This document shows, in pieces, positions 36,069-44,449 of a stretch of 64,000 nt of DNA. The notes under the pieces are model-generated. The model was not told the origin of the DNA. It searched no databases and saw only the letters and a program-made list of their open reading frames with translations. Made by a program: the position numbers and the translations under genes. Origin of the DNA: Actinophytocola oryzae. GTDB lineage: Bacteria > Actinomycetota > Actinomycetes > Mycobacteriales > Pseudonocardiaceae. The DNA lies in contig NZ_SOCP01000005.1 of assembly GCF_004364325.1 (NCBI RefSeq), forward strand, positions 124,001 to 188,000. Reading direction: 5' to 3'. Numbering within the stretch: position 1 is the first letter of the stretch; each line of letters opens with the position of its first letter.

Positions 36069-36959
36069 ATGAATAAGCCATTCTATGGCGGGTCAACTGC
36101 GCGTCGTCTCCGTCTCAACCGGTTCTTTCGGAACAATCCTCAGCGGACGATGATCGTCCCCTTGGACCACTCGCTGACCGGTGGACCCATTCCGGGTGGC
36201 GGCAACGGTCTCAACACGCTGGTCGGTCAGCTCGCCGTCAACGGCGCGGACGCGGTGGTGCTCCACAAAGGAAACATCCGGTTCGTTGACCCCGCCTGGT
36301 TCAAGCAGCTCTCGCTGATCGTCCACCTGAGCGCCAGCACGGTGCACGCCCCCGACCCCGACGACAAGGTGCTCGTCGGGACGGTCGAGGAAGCCCTGCG
36401 GCTCGGTGCCGACGCCGTCAGCGTCCACGTGAACGTCGGCTCGCGCGAGGAGGCGCGGCAGATCTCCGACCTCGGGATCGTCGCGGAGGCCTGCGACCGC
36501 TGGAACGTGCCCATCCTGGCGATGATGTACCCACGCGGCCCGCACGTCGCGAACCCGACCGACCCCGAGCTTGTCGCACACGCCATCACCCTCGCCGCCG
36601 AGCTGGGTGTGGACCTGGTCAAGACCTACTACGTCGGCTCCGTCTCGAAGATGCAGGAGATCACCGCCCAGTCGCCGGTGCCGATCGTCGCGGCGGGCGG
36701 ACCGCGTGCGGGTGACCAGGACGCCCTCATGGACTTCGTCGACGAGGTCCTCCTCGGCGGTGCCGCCGGGCTTGCCGTCGGCCGCAACATCTTCGAGGCC
36801 GCGAACCCCGGCGCCCTCACCCGCAGGCTCGCCGAACGAGTACACGGTGACCTGGTGCCCTCCGCTCCCCCCGAGTTCCGCACCTGGTCCGTGGAGTCCA
36901 TTCCCCTCCTGGTCCCCACCGCCACCAGACGTGGCGAAAGAGAAGGATCCTCGCTATGA
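36069..36959 (+). CDS. griI: GriI-type aldolase (2-amino-4,5-dihydroxy-6-oxo-7-phosphooxyheptanoate synthase)
   Basis: A 296-residue class I aldolase of the DhnA/aminodideoxyheptulosonate synthase family. GriI condenses dihydroxyacetone phosphate with aspartate 4-semialdehyde, the first step to 3-amino-4-hydroxybenzoate. Visible features are IVPLDHSLTGGP with Asp33, ADAVSVHVNVGS, AMMYPRGPHV with Tyr154, and the Schiff-base lysine Lys185 in DLVKTYYVGS. The next gene encodes the GriH-type partner with a 4-base overlap, which separates this pair from the archaeal shikimate version. The ATG at 36069 follows GGAGAGG at 7-8 bases. The C-terminus (after about residue 265) is somewhat longer than usual. 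Confidence 0.85.
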   Translation: MNKPFYGGSTARRLRLNRFFRNNPQRTMIVPLDHSLTGGPIPGGGNGLNTLVGQLAVNGADAVVLHKGNIRFVDPAWFKQLSLIVHLSASTVHAPDPDDKVLVGTVEEALRLGADAVSVHVNVGSREEARQISDLGIVAEACDRWNVPILAMMYPRGPHVANPTDPELVAHAITLAAELGVDLVKTYYVGSVSKMQEITAQSPVPIVAAGGPRAGDQDALMDFVDEVLLGGAAGLAVGRNIFEAANPGALTRRLAERVHGDLVPSAPPEFRTWSVESIPLLVPTATRRGEREGSSL

Positions 36960-38056
36960 AGCTCACCTGGGTCGACGTCCGCGCATCCGCAGCCAGAGCG
37001 GCGATTCTGGAAGAGTCGCTGCACCAGCGGGTGGACGCCGTGGTGTCCGACGCGGTCGCGGACTTCGAAGGGCTGCCCCCCACGGTCAAGAAGGTGCTGT
37101 TCCCGCAGGGCACCACGCTTCCCGAGGACCTCGGCCAGACCGACATCGTGATCGTCGTCCCCGAGGAGCACGGCCTGCCCGAGGAGCTCGCCGCCGCCCA
37201 CCCCGAGGTCGAGTTCGGCCGGTACGTCGAGATCAAGGACCCGGCCACACTGGACGAGGCCTGCCAGTCGGCCAACGTCTACCCGTGGAGCCTGCTGTAC
37301 TTCCGCGACCCCACGAAGATCCCGCTGGAGATCGTCATCGCCGCCGCGGCGCGGGCGACCGGCAGCCTGATCACCATCGCCAAGGACGTGGAGGAGGCCG
37401 AGATCATCTTCGGTGTCCTCGAGCACGGCTCCGACGGCGTCATGCTCGCGCCGAAGGCCGTCGGCGACGCCACCGGGCTGAAGTCCGCGTCCGTCGTGGA
37501 CAGCCCGGCGCTGGAGCTGGTCGAGCTGACCGTCACCGCGACCACCCACGTCGGCATGGGCGAGCGCGCCTGCGTCGACACCTGCACGCACTTCCGCGAG
37601 GACGAGGGCATCCTCGTCGGCTCGCACTCCAAGGGCATGATCCTGTGCGTCAGCGAGACCCACCCGCTGCCGTACATGCCGACGCGGCCGTTCCGGGTCA
37701 ACGCGGGCGCGATCCACTCATACACGCTGTCGCAGAACGAGCGGACCAACTACCTCAGCGAGCTGAAGTCCGGCAGCAAGGTCACCGCGGTCGACGTCAA
37801 GGGCCGCACCCGCGTCGTCACCGTGGGCCGGGTCAAGATCGAGAGCCGGCCGCTCATCTCCGTCGACGCGCAGGCGCCCAACGGGCAGACCGTCAACCTC
37901 ATCCTCCAGGATGACTGGCACGTCAGGGTTTTCGGGCCCGGTGGCCAGGTGCTGAACAGCACCGAGCTCAAGCCGGGCGACACCCTCCTCGGATACCTGC
38001 CGCTGGCGGACCGGCACGTCGGCTACCCGATCAACGAATTCTGCCTGGAGAAATGA
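36956..38056 (+). CDS. griH: GriH-type 3-amino-4-hydroxybenzoate synthase (3-dehydroquinate synthase II family)
   Basis: A 366-residue protein of the DHQ synthase II fold. GriH turns the GriI product into 3-amino-4-hydroxybenzoic acid by cyclisation and aromatisation without the shikimate pathway. Family marks include MKLTWVDVRASAARAAILEE, YVEIKDPATLDEACQ, GVMLAPKAVGDATGLKS, the metal-site region VGMGERACVDTCTHF and EGILVGSHSKGMILCVSETH, and LPYMPTRPFRVNAGAIHSYT. The start overlaps the stop of the aldolase gene (ATGA), implying translational coupling. Length equals that of known members. The canonical pathway's own DHQ synthase is the alternative for this family, but the operon context favours 3,4-AHBA. 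Confidence 0.85.
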   Translation: MKLTWVDVRASAARAAILEESLHQRVDAVVSDAVADFEGLPPTVKKVLFPQGTTLPEDLGQTDIVIVVPEEHGLPEELAAAHPEVEFGRYVEIKDPATLDEACQSANVYPWSLLYFRDPTKIPLEIVIAAAARATGSLITIAKDVEEAEIIFGVLEHGSDGVMLAPKAVGDATGLKSASVVDSPALELVELTVTATTHVGMGERACVDTCTHFREDEGILVGSHSKGMILCVSETHPLPYMPTRPFRVNAGAIHSYTLSQNERTNYLSELKSGSKVTAVDVKGRTRVVTVGRVKIESRPLISVDAQAPNGQTVNLILQDDWHVRVFGPGGQVLNSTELKPGDTLLGYLPLADRHVGYPINEFCLEK

Positions 38057-38060
38057 CGGC

Positions 38061-39200
38061 GTGGACTTCGCCTGGAGCCCCGGTCAGGCCGCTCGCCACG
38101 ACGAGATCCTGACCGCGGCCGAGACTTACTTCCCTGCCGAACCCGTTCCGGAGCAGGGTTTCTACAGCCGGAAGGACTGGCGCAGGCTCGGTGAGCTCGG
38201 CGTCCTCGGCGCCAGCGTGCCATCGGAGTACGGCGGCGGCGGCCTTGGCGCGCTCGACGCCGCCCACGTGTACGAGGCGGTAGGACGTGGTTGCGCGAAC
38301 ACCGGTCTGGTGTTCGCCGCCGCGGCGCACCTGTTCGCCTGTGCGATGCCGATCGTGGAGTTCGCCAAGCCCGAGGTGCGTGAGCGGTTCCTCCCCGGGA
38401 TGTGCGGGGGCGAGCTGGTCGCGGGCAACGCCATGACCGAGGAGAACGCCGGTTCCGACGTCTCCCGGCTGTCGGTCACGGCGACCGCGGTGGACGGCGG
38501 GTACCTGCTCGACGGGGTCAAGAGCTTCGTCAGCAACGGGCCGGAGGCCGACGTCTACGTCACCTACGCCACCACCGACCCCAAGGCCGGACACCTCGGT
38601 ACCACGGGGTTCGTCGTCGAACGCGACGCCGAGGGACTCACCGCGGGCGAGCCGCTGCGCAAGGCAGGTCTGCACGCGTGTCCGGCGGGCACCGTCACGT
38701 TCGACAGGTGCTTCGTCCCCGAGGAGCAGCTGCTGGGGCTTCCCGGGCAGGGCAGTGCGATCTTCCAGCAGTCCATGGCCTGGGAGCGCGCCTGCCTTTT
38801 CGCGCTCTACGTCGGTGTCCAGGACCGGCTTCTCGACCTCTGTGTCCGGCATGCCCGCAGGCGCCGCCAGTTCGGGCAGCGGATCGGCGACTTCCAGTCG
38901 GTGTCGAACCGGATCGTCGAGATGAAGCTGCGGCTGGAGAGCGCACGGCTGCTGCTCTACCGCGCCTGCTGGGAGCACGACCGCGGCGACCACGCCGTGC
39001 TGTCGGTCGCACTGTCCAAACTGGCCGTCTCGGAAGGCGTCGTGGCCAGCGCGCTCGACGCCGTGCAGGTGTTCGGCGGGCGCGGCTACCTCCAGGAGGA
39101 CGGCATCGAGGCCGTGCTGCGGGACGCACTGCCGAGCCGGATCTTCTCCGGCACCTCCGAGATCCAACGGCAGCTCGTCGCGAGGGAGCTGGGTCTGTGA
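38061..39200 (+). CDS. Prolyl-carrier protein dehydrogenase (PltE/CloN3-type acyl-CoA dehydrogenase)
   Basis: A 379-residue flavoprotein. It is acyl-CoA dehydrogenase-like, but segments such as GLVFAAAAHLFACAMPIVEF, SMAWERACLFALYVG and LRLESARLLLYRACWEHDRG resemble PltE/CloN3/RedW. Those enzymes oxidise L-prolyl-S-PCP twice to pyrrolyl-2-carboxyl-S-PCP. FAD-binding blocks (NAMTEENAGSDVS) and the catalytic Glu near 350 (DGIEAVLRDA) are present. The next two genes encode the matching adenylation enzyme and carrier protein, which supports the role over fatty-acid oxidation. It starts with GTG at 38061, GGAG 10 bases upstream, 4 bases after the previous stop. Confidence 0.85.
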   Translation: MDFAWSPGQAARHDEILTAAETYFPAEPVPEQGFYSRKDWRRLGELGVLGASVPSEYGGGGLGALDAAHVYEAVGRGCANTGLVFAAAAHLFACAMPIVEFAKPEVRERFLPGMCGGELVAGNAMTEENAGSDVSRLSVTATAVDGGYLLDGVKSFVSNGPEADVYVTYATTDPKAGHLGTTGFVVERDAEGLTAGEPLRKAGLHACPAGTVTFDRCFVPEEQLLGLPGQGSAIFQQSMAWERACLFALYVGVQDRLLDLCVRHARRRRQFGQRIGDFQSVSNRIVEMKLRLESARLLLYRACWEHDRGDHAVLSVALSKLAVSEGVVASALDAVQVFGGRGYLQEDGIEAVLRDALPSRIFSGTSEIQRQLVARELGL

Positions 39201-40648
39201 ACCTGCAGGACCTCGTCATCGCGTCGGCACGCCGGGACCCGCTCGCGGAGGCCGTGCGCGGGCCGTCGGAGCGCCTGACCTACGGCGAGCTGGACCGGCT
39301 CGCCGACCGGTACGCGGTCGCCCTCGCCGGTCACGGCGTCGGCCGGGGCGACCGGGTGCTCATCTGGTGCGAGAAGAGCGTCGAGGCGGTCGCGCTCATG
39401 CAGGCGGCACTGCGCATGGGTGCGGTGTACGTCCCCGTGGCCCCGAGCAACCCCGTCGCGCGCCTCGACCGGATCACGGCGAGCTGTCTGCCCGTGCTCG
39501 TCGTCACCGACGAGGACGGCGCGAGGAAGGCCGACGCGGCGGGCTGGACGAACGCGCCGCTGGCCACCTTCGACGACCTGGGCGCGACGAGCGGACCTGC
39601 GCCGGACCACCCGACCGACATCTCGGCGGACAGCCCGGCCTACATCCTCTACACGTCCGGCTCCACCGGGGAGCCGAAGGGCGTCTGCATCAGCCACCGC
39701 AACGCGCTGGCGTTCGTCGAGTGGGCCGCGGCGGAGGTGGGGCTGCACGCCGGGGACCGGCTGGCCAACCACGCGCCGTTCAACTTCGACCTCTCCGTGT
39801 TCGACCTCTACGGTGCCTTCCTGGCGGGTGCTTCGGTGCACCTCGTCCCGGGCGCGGCCGCGTACGCGCCGGAGCAGCTCGTCGAGCTGCTGGACGGAAT
39901 CACCGTCTGGTACTCGGTCCCCTCGGTGCTCCTGCTCATGATGCGCCAGGGCGGGCTGATGGCCAGGCACGCGCCGGAGTCGTTGCGGGTCTGCGTGTTC
40001 GCCGGCGAGCCGTTCCCCGTCGGCGACGTGCTGGAGCTGCGTGCGGCGTGGCCGCAGGTGCGGCTGTTCAACTGGTACGGCCCCACCGAGACCAACGTGT
40101 GCACGTCCTACGAGGTCACGGACGTGGACCTGGCACGGACGCGGCCACTGCCCATCGGGACCGCGTGCTCGGGCGACCGGGTGTGGCTCGACGAGGGTGA
40201 GATCGTCGTCGACGGGCCCACCGTGATGCTGGGTTACTGGGGCGGGCCCCGGCACGTCGGTCCATACCGGACCGGTGACCTCGGCCGGTACGACGAGACC
40301 GGCAGGCTGGAGTACGTGGGTCGGCGCGACCACATGGTGAAGGTGCGTGGGCACCGGGTCGAGCTCGGCGAGATCGAGACGGCACTGCGCACCCACGAGG
40401 CGGTGGACCAGGCCGTCGTGCTCGTGCACGGCACCGGCATGGCGACGCGGATCGAGGCGGTGGTGGTCGCGCACGCCGGCATGCGCCCGACGCTGATCCA
40501 GCTCAAACGGCTGTGCGCGAGCCGGCTGCCCGCCTACATGATCGTCGACGAGCTGCGTCTCGTGGACGAGCTGCCCCGCACGGAGAACGGGAAGACCGAC
40601 CGCGCAGCGCTGGTCGCCGAGAAGGAGAAGGTCGATGTCGGACACTGA
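39197..40648 (+). CDS. Proline adenylation enzyme (PltF/CloN4-type), stand-alone
   Basis: A 483-residue stand-alone adenylation domain. Core motifs are A3 YILYTSGSTGEPKG near residue 152, A5 NWYGPTETNVCTSYEV near 292, A7 YRTGDLG, A8 GRRDHMVKVRGHRVELGEIE and A10 ENGKTDR near 463. The stretch HAPFNFDLSVFDLYGAFLAG and FNWYGPTETNVCT are characteristic of L-proline:PCP ligases of pyrrole pathways (PltF, CloN4, RedM). It should load L-proline onto the carrier protein encoded next. GTG at 39197 overlaps the previous stop by 4 bases. Other small amino acids cannot be excluded from sequence alone. Confidence 0.85.
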   Translation: MNLQDLVIASARRDPLAEAVRGPSERLTYGELDRLADRYAVALAGHGVGRGDRVLIWCEKSVEAVALMQAALRMGAVYVPVAPSNPVARLDRITASCLPVLVVTDEDGARKADAAGWTNAPLATFDDLGATSGPAPDHPTDISADSPAYILYTSGSTGEPKGVCISHRNALAFVEWAAAEVGLHAGDRLANHAPFNFDLSVFDLYGAFLAGASVHLVPGAAAYAPEQLVELLDGITVWYSVPSVLLLMMRQGGLMARHAPESLRVCVFAGEPFPVGDVLELRAAWPQVRLFNWYGPTETNVCTSYEVTDVDLARTRPLPIGTACSGDRVWLDEGEIVVDGPTVMLGYWGGPRHVGPYRTGDLGRYDETGRLEYVGRRDHMVKVRGHRVELGEIETALRTHEAVDQAVVLVHGTGMATRIEAVVVAHAGMRPTLIQLKRLCASRLPAYMIVDELRLVDELPRTENGKTDRAALVAEKEKVDVGH

Positions 40649-40907
40649 ACGTCAGGCCCTGCTGGAGAAACTCACCAGGTACGTGAGTGACGAGGTGCTC
40701 GGCGAACAGGACGCCACGGACCTCACCACCACGACCCCGTTGCTGGAGTGGGGAATCCTCAACTCGGTCGAGACCGCCCGCCTGACGGTCTACCTGCGCC
40801 AGGAGTTCGGCGTCCGCGTCCCTCCCATGCAGGTCAACGCCGAGCACTTCAAGGACCTGGAAAGCATTACCGACCTGGTGACCGAGCTCCGTCTCGGTAC
40901 CCGGTGA
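40635..40907 (+). CDS. Stand-alone peptidyl carrier protein (PltL/CloN5-type)
   Basis: A 90-residue four-helix carrier protein. The phosphopantetheine site is Ser44 in LLEWGILNSVETARLTVYL; the EWGxLxS form is typical of proline-loading carriers of pyrrole pathways. It overlaps the end of the adenylation gene by 14 bases, so the two should be made in fixed ratio. It would carry L-proline, then pyrrole-2-carboxylate, as a thioester. Confidence 0.88.
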   Translation: MSDTERQALLEKLTRYVSDEVLGEQDATDLTTTTPLLEWGILNSVETARLTVYLRQEFGVRVPPMQVNAEHFKDLESITDLVTELRLGTR

Positions 40908-40924
40908 GTGAAGGGGGACGAAGA

Positions 40925-41842
40925 ATGCAGACGCGGGCAGAGTCACCGGCGGCCCGGCAGAAGCTGTCGACCGCCGCGCTCGACCTCGACGCGTACCTGG
41001 CTCGGATCGGCTACGACGGCTCGCTGGAGCCGACGCCCGAGACGCTGTCCGCGCTCCACCTCGCCCACATCAGCCGGATCCCGTTCTCCACGATAGAGGC
41101 GCTGATCGCACCGCCGCTTCCGCTGGACCTCAAACGGATCCAGCAGAAGCTGGTGCACGACCGGCAGGGCGGTTACTGCGTCGAGCAGAACCTCATGTTC
41201 GCGACCGTGTTGGAGGCACTGGGCTTCTCGGTCACCATGCTGGCGGCCAAGGTCCGGTCCGGCAGTCCCGACCCGAGGCCGCGGCCGGTGCCACGGCCGC
41301 ACCTGCTCCTCTCGGTCAGCTTCGGCGACCGGTCCTTCCTCGCGGACGTCGGCTTCGGCGGGGACGGGCTGATGCTGCCGCTGCCGTTCGCGGTCGGCGA
41401 GCCCGCGGACCAGTTCGGCTGGCAGTTCCGGCTGGTGGCCGAGGAACACGAGTACGTGCTGCAGAACCGGCAGCAGGACCAGTGGAGCGACCTCTACAGC
41501 TTCTCGCTGCTCCCCCAGTCGCCGACCGACCTCGTCCTGATGCACCACTTCTGCAGCACACACCCGAAGTCCGCGCTGCTGAACATCTTCTGGACGCAGC
41601 GCGCGGAGGACGGCGTGCGGTGGACCTTCTGGATGGACTGGGCGACCGAGTCGGGCGAGGGGCTGCTCGTCCGGCAGGGCCCGGAAGGCGAACCGGAGCG
41701 GACGCGGGTGCCCCGCGACGAGCAGGCCGCGGTACTCGCGGAGAAGCTGAGCCTGCACCTGCCGCCGGGCGCGCTGCTTCCCGTCGAACCGATCATGTAC
41801 CGCGTCACCGGTCCTGTCGCGAACTACGCGGCAGGCGTCTAG
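40925..41842 (+). CDS. Arylamine N-acetyltransferase-fold acyltransferase (possible amide synthase)
   Basis: A 305-residue protein of the NAT family. The Cys-His-Asp triad is complete: Cys85 in RQGGYCVEQNL, His126 in PRPHLLLSV and Asp141 in LADVGFGG. NATs acetylate arylamines from acetyl-CoA. The subfamily of amide synthases (RifF type) instead takes acyl groups from carrier proteins. The neighbours make an aminophenol acid and a carrier-bound pyrrole acid, so joining the two as an amide is an attractive inference. Simple N-acetylation of the arylamine for self-protection is the alternative. The protein carries a short insertion (SGSPDPRPRPVPRPH) before the His. The ATG at 40925 follows AGGGGGA. 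Confidence 0.8.
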   Translation: MQTRAESPAARQKLSTAALDLDAYLARIGYDGSLEPTPETLSALHLAHISRIPFSTIEALIAPPLPLDLKRIQQKLVHDRQGGYCVEQNLMFATVLEALGFSVTMLAAKVRSGSPDPRPRPVPRPHLLLSVSFGDRSFLADVGFGGDGLMLPLPFAVGEPADQFGWQFRLVAEEHEYVLQNRQQDQWSDLYSFSLLPQSPTDLVLMHHFCSTHPKSALLNIFWTQRAEDGVRWTFWMDWATESGEGLLVRQGPEGEPERTRVPRDEQAAVLAEKLSLHLPPGALLPVEPIMYRVTGPVANYAAGV

Positions 41843-41932
41843 CCACGCCAAGGACCTGATCAGTACACTTTGATCTGTCCTATCCGGACTCTGGGGGTCC
41901 AACGGTTTCAACTCCCTGAAATGAGGTTCCCC

Positions 41933-43021
41933 ATGACCGATTCGGTGCTGGACCTGCCACTGAGTGCCGTGACCGACGTCGACGAGTACGTGCGCGCCGC
42001 GATGGAATGGCACTTCAACCCTGAGACCGGTTCCCCCTTCTGGCTCAGGAAGGCCGAGTCGTTCGACTTCGACCCGCGTCTCGAAGTCAAGGGCCACGAG
42101 GATCTCGCGCGGTTTCCCAACGTCCTCAGTGAGTTCCGTGACGTGCCCGTCGAGGACCTCATCCCGAGAGGCTACGGAGACCGGCCGCCGGTCGTCGGTG
42201 TGTACGAGAGCGGCGGCACCACCGGCGCGCCGAAGCGGATCGTCCTCATGCGGGACTGGTGGGAGCAGCTGCTCGCGGAGCTGCACGTCCGCATGGACGC
42301 CCTTGGCGTGCCCAGGAACGTGAACTGGCTCGCCATGGCACCCGGCGGTCCGCACGTCGTCGGCCAGACGATGGTCCGGTGGGCGCGTGACCGCGGCGGT
42401 GTCGCGTTCTTCATCGACCTGGACCCGCGCTGGGTCAAGAAGCTCATCGGCTCCGGGCGTGGCGACGAGGCGGACGCGTACACGACCCACCTGCTCGAGC
42501 AGACCAGGATCCTGTTGCGCACACAGCGGATCGGTGTGCTGATGATCACCGGACCGATGCTCGCGCGGCTCGCGCAGCACGACGACCTCGTCGAGCTGGT
42601 GAGGGAGAAGGTCAGCGCGATCATGTGGGGCGGCGCCACCCTCGACCCCGACACCCGCGACCTGATGCGCACGGAAGTGTTTCCCGGCAAGACGTTCAGT
42701 GGCGGGCTCGGCAGCACGATGATCGGCGGCGGCCCCGCGCTCCAGCGTCCCGGCACGGACGACATGCCCGTGTTCGACCCGATCTCGCCCGCCATCACGT
42801 TCGCCGTCGTGGACCCGGCGACCGGCAGGAAGGTCGCCTACGGCGAGCGCGGGCAGGTCGTGATGAACCACGTCAGCCGCAGCATGCTGATGCCGAACAA
42901 CCTCGAGCGCGACCTCGCGATCCGCGTCGAGGCCCTCCCCGGCGCGGCGGGCGACGCGGTGGCCGAGGTGTTCCCGGTGCAGGTGTTCGAGGAGGAGACC
43001 GTCATCGAGGGCGTCTACTGA
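41933..43021 (+). CDS. griD: GriD-type AMP-dependent aryl-carboxylate-activating protein
   Basis: A 362-residue AMP-binding protein of the phenylacetate-CoA ligase-like class with nucleotide loop VYESGGTTGAPKRIVLM near residue 93 and SAIMWGGATLDPDTRDLMR. It is shorter than PaaK (about 430) and its C-terminal subdomain is small. In the grixazone pathway GriD acts with GriC to reduce 3-amino-4-hydroxybenzoate to the aldehyde. Here the GriC-type gene follows with stop and start sharing one base (TGATG). The ATG at 41933 has GAGG 6 bases upstream. An alternative ATG at 41921 is in frame but poorly placed. There are 90 bases to the preceding NAT gene. Confidence 0.75.
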   Translation: MTDSVLDLPLSAVTDVDEYVRAAMEWHFNPETGSPFWLRKAESFDFDPRLEVKGHEDLARFPNVLSEFRDVPVEDLIPRGYGDRPPVVGVYESGGTTGAPKRIVLMRDWWEQLLAELHVRMDALGVPRNVNWLAMAPGGPHVVGQTMVRWARDRGGVAFFIDLDPRWVKKLIGSGRGDEADAYTTHLLEQTRILLRTQRIGVLMITGPMLARLAQHDDLVELVREKVSAIMWGGATLDPDTRDLMRTEVFPGKTFSGGLGSTMIGGGPALQRPGTDDMPVFDPISPAITFAVVDPATGRKVAYGERGQVVMNHVSRSMLMPNNLERDLAIRVEALPGAAGDAVAEVFPVQVFEEETVIEGVY

Positions 43022-44385
43022 TGCTCGACCTGGACGCCCTGGGGCCCAACGGTCCCTACCGCACCCGCAACCGGCTGCCGCTCACCGACGTGGCCGGCGC
43101 GCCGCTCGGTGAGCTGAGCCTGGTGCCGCCGCTGTTCATCACCCGCACGATGGCCGCGTTGCGCAGGGCCAGGCCGCTCCCGGTGGCCGAGCGCACGGCC
43201 GCGATCGCGCGGGCGGGCGAACTGTTCGCCACCGGCGAGGTCGGCGGGATGAGCGCGGCCGAGTACCAGCACACGGTCAGCCGCATGTCCGGTACGCCGC
43301 TGCCGGTCGTGCGGCAGGCCGTCGACACCATCACGCGGCACGCCACCGCCGCCTACGACGACGGCCTGCAGTCCGCGCGCCCCGTCGGCGCGGTGAACGA
43401 CCTGCGCGACCAGCGCGTCCGGCAGGGTGCCGCGGCGTGGATCCGCAAGGGCGAGGTCTTCGCGGTGCACGCGGCGGGCAACTCCCCCGGCGTGCACGCC
43501 GGGTGGCTGGAGGCCCTCGCGGCCGGTTACCGCGTGGCGGTGCGGCCGTCGGGGCGCGAGCCGCTCACCCCGCACCGGCTGATCTCCGCCCTGCACGCCA
43601 GCGGTTTCGGAACCGACCAGGTGGTCCTGCTGCCGACCGACCACGCCGCGGCCGGGGAGATCCTGCGCGGGGCCGACCTGAGCATGGTGTACGGCGGGCA
43701 GTACGTGATCGACAAGTACGCGACCGATCCCACGGTGCTGCCGAACGGACCCGGCCGCTCGAAGATCCTCCTCACCTCGGACAGCGACTGGCGCGACCAC
43801 GTCGACATGGTCGTCGACTCGGTGAGCGCACTGGGCGGCGCCGCGTGTGTGAACACCACCGCCGTCTTCGTCGAGGGCGACCCCGGCCCGGTCGCGGCGG
43901 CGATCGCGGAACGGCTCGCCGCGATCCCGAGCCTGCCGCCGGAGGACGACAAGGCGGTGCTCCCCGCCTACCCGCGGGAGGCGGCGCGGTCGATCGAGGC
44001 GTACCTGCTGGCGAAGGCGTCCGGGGTGAAGGCGCACCTCGGCGGCGACGGTGTCGTCGACGAGGTCGGTGACGCCGCGGTGTTGCGGCCCGCGGTGTTC
44101 GAGCTGCCGGACCCGCATGCCGCGCAGGCGGGCATCGAGCTGGGCTTCCCGTGTGTGTGGGTGGCGCCGTGGACGCGGGAGGCGGGTGTCGTGCCGTTGC
44201 GGAACTCGCTCGTGCTGACCGCGGTCACCTCCGACGAGACGCTGCTCGACGAGCTGCTCGACGAGCCGACCATCCGCAACCTCTACGTGGGTGACCGCCC
44301 GACGCACTGGATGGCACCAGGGGTACCCCATGACGGTTATCTCGGCGAGTTCCTGATGCGCAGCAAGGGTGTCGTTCGGCACTGA
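43021..44385 (+). CDS. griC: GriC-type acyl reductase (LuxC-like aldehyde dehydrogenase superfamily)
   Basis: A 454-residue protein related to LuxC/acyl-CoA reductases. It has the cofactor-binding region FAVHAAGNSPGVHAGWLEAL, GPGRSKILLTSDSDW, and a nucleophilic cysteine near residue 276 in ALGGAACVNTTAVFVEG. With the AMP-binding partner it should convert an activated aryl carboxylate to an aldehyde using NADPH, as GriC does for 3,4-AHBA. It is the last gene of the operon and is followed 12 bases later by a strong terminator. The true substrate could be the free acid or its pyrrole amide. Confidence 0.78.
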   Translation: MLDLDALGPNGPYRTRNRLPLTDVAGAPLGELSLVPPLFITRTMAALRRARPLPVAERTAAIARAGELFATGEVGGMSAAEYQHTVSRMSGTPLPVVRQAVDTITRHATAAYDDGLQSARPVGAVNDLRDQRVRQGAAAWIRKGEVFAVHAAGNSPGVHAGWLEALAAGYRVAVRPSGREPLTPHRLISALHASGFGTDQVVLLPTDHAAAGEILRGADLSMVYGGQYVIDKYATDPTVLPNGPGRSKILLTSDSDWRDHVDMVVDSVSALGGAACVNTTAVFVEGDPGPVAAAIAERLAAIPSLPPEDDKAVLPAYPREAARSIEAYLLAKASGVKAHLGGDGVVDEVGDAAVLRPAVFELPDPHAAQAGIELGFPCVWVAPWTREAGVVPLRNSLVLTAVTSDETLLDELLDEPTIRNLYVGDRPTHWMAPGVPHDGYLGEFLMRSKGVVRH

Positions 44386-44397
44386 CCCGTCCCACCC

Positions 44398-44434
44398 GAG
44401 AGCCCACCGGCGAGACCGTCGCCGGTGGGCTCTC
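44398..44434 (+). terminator. Strong intrinsic-type terminator of the biosynthetic operon
   Basis: A perfect 16-bp stem: GAGAGCCCACCGGCGA (44398-44413) pairs with TCGCCGGTGGGCTCTC (44419-44434) around a 5-base loop GACCG. It lies 12 bases after the last biosynthetic gene and isolates the operon from the next promoter. Confidence 0.9.
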
Positions 44435-44449
44435 GTCGTGTGCGCACCC

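Noticed and set aside
36956..38056. Shikimate-pathway 3-dehydroquinate synthase II
   Set aside because: It is coupled to a GriI-type aldolase and to arylamine and carboxylate-reducing genes, which points to 3-amino-4-hydroxybenzoate. Bacteria of this group use the usual AroB for shikimate.
38061..39200. Ordinary fatty-acid acyl-CoA dehydrogenase
   Set aside because: Several long segments match prolyl-carrier dehydrogenases, and the gene is coupled to a proline-type adenylation enzyme and a carrier protein.
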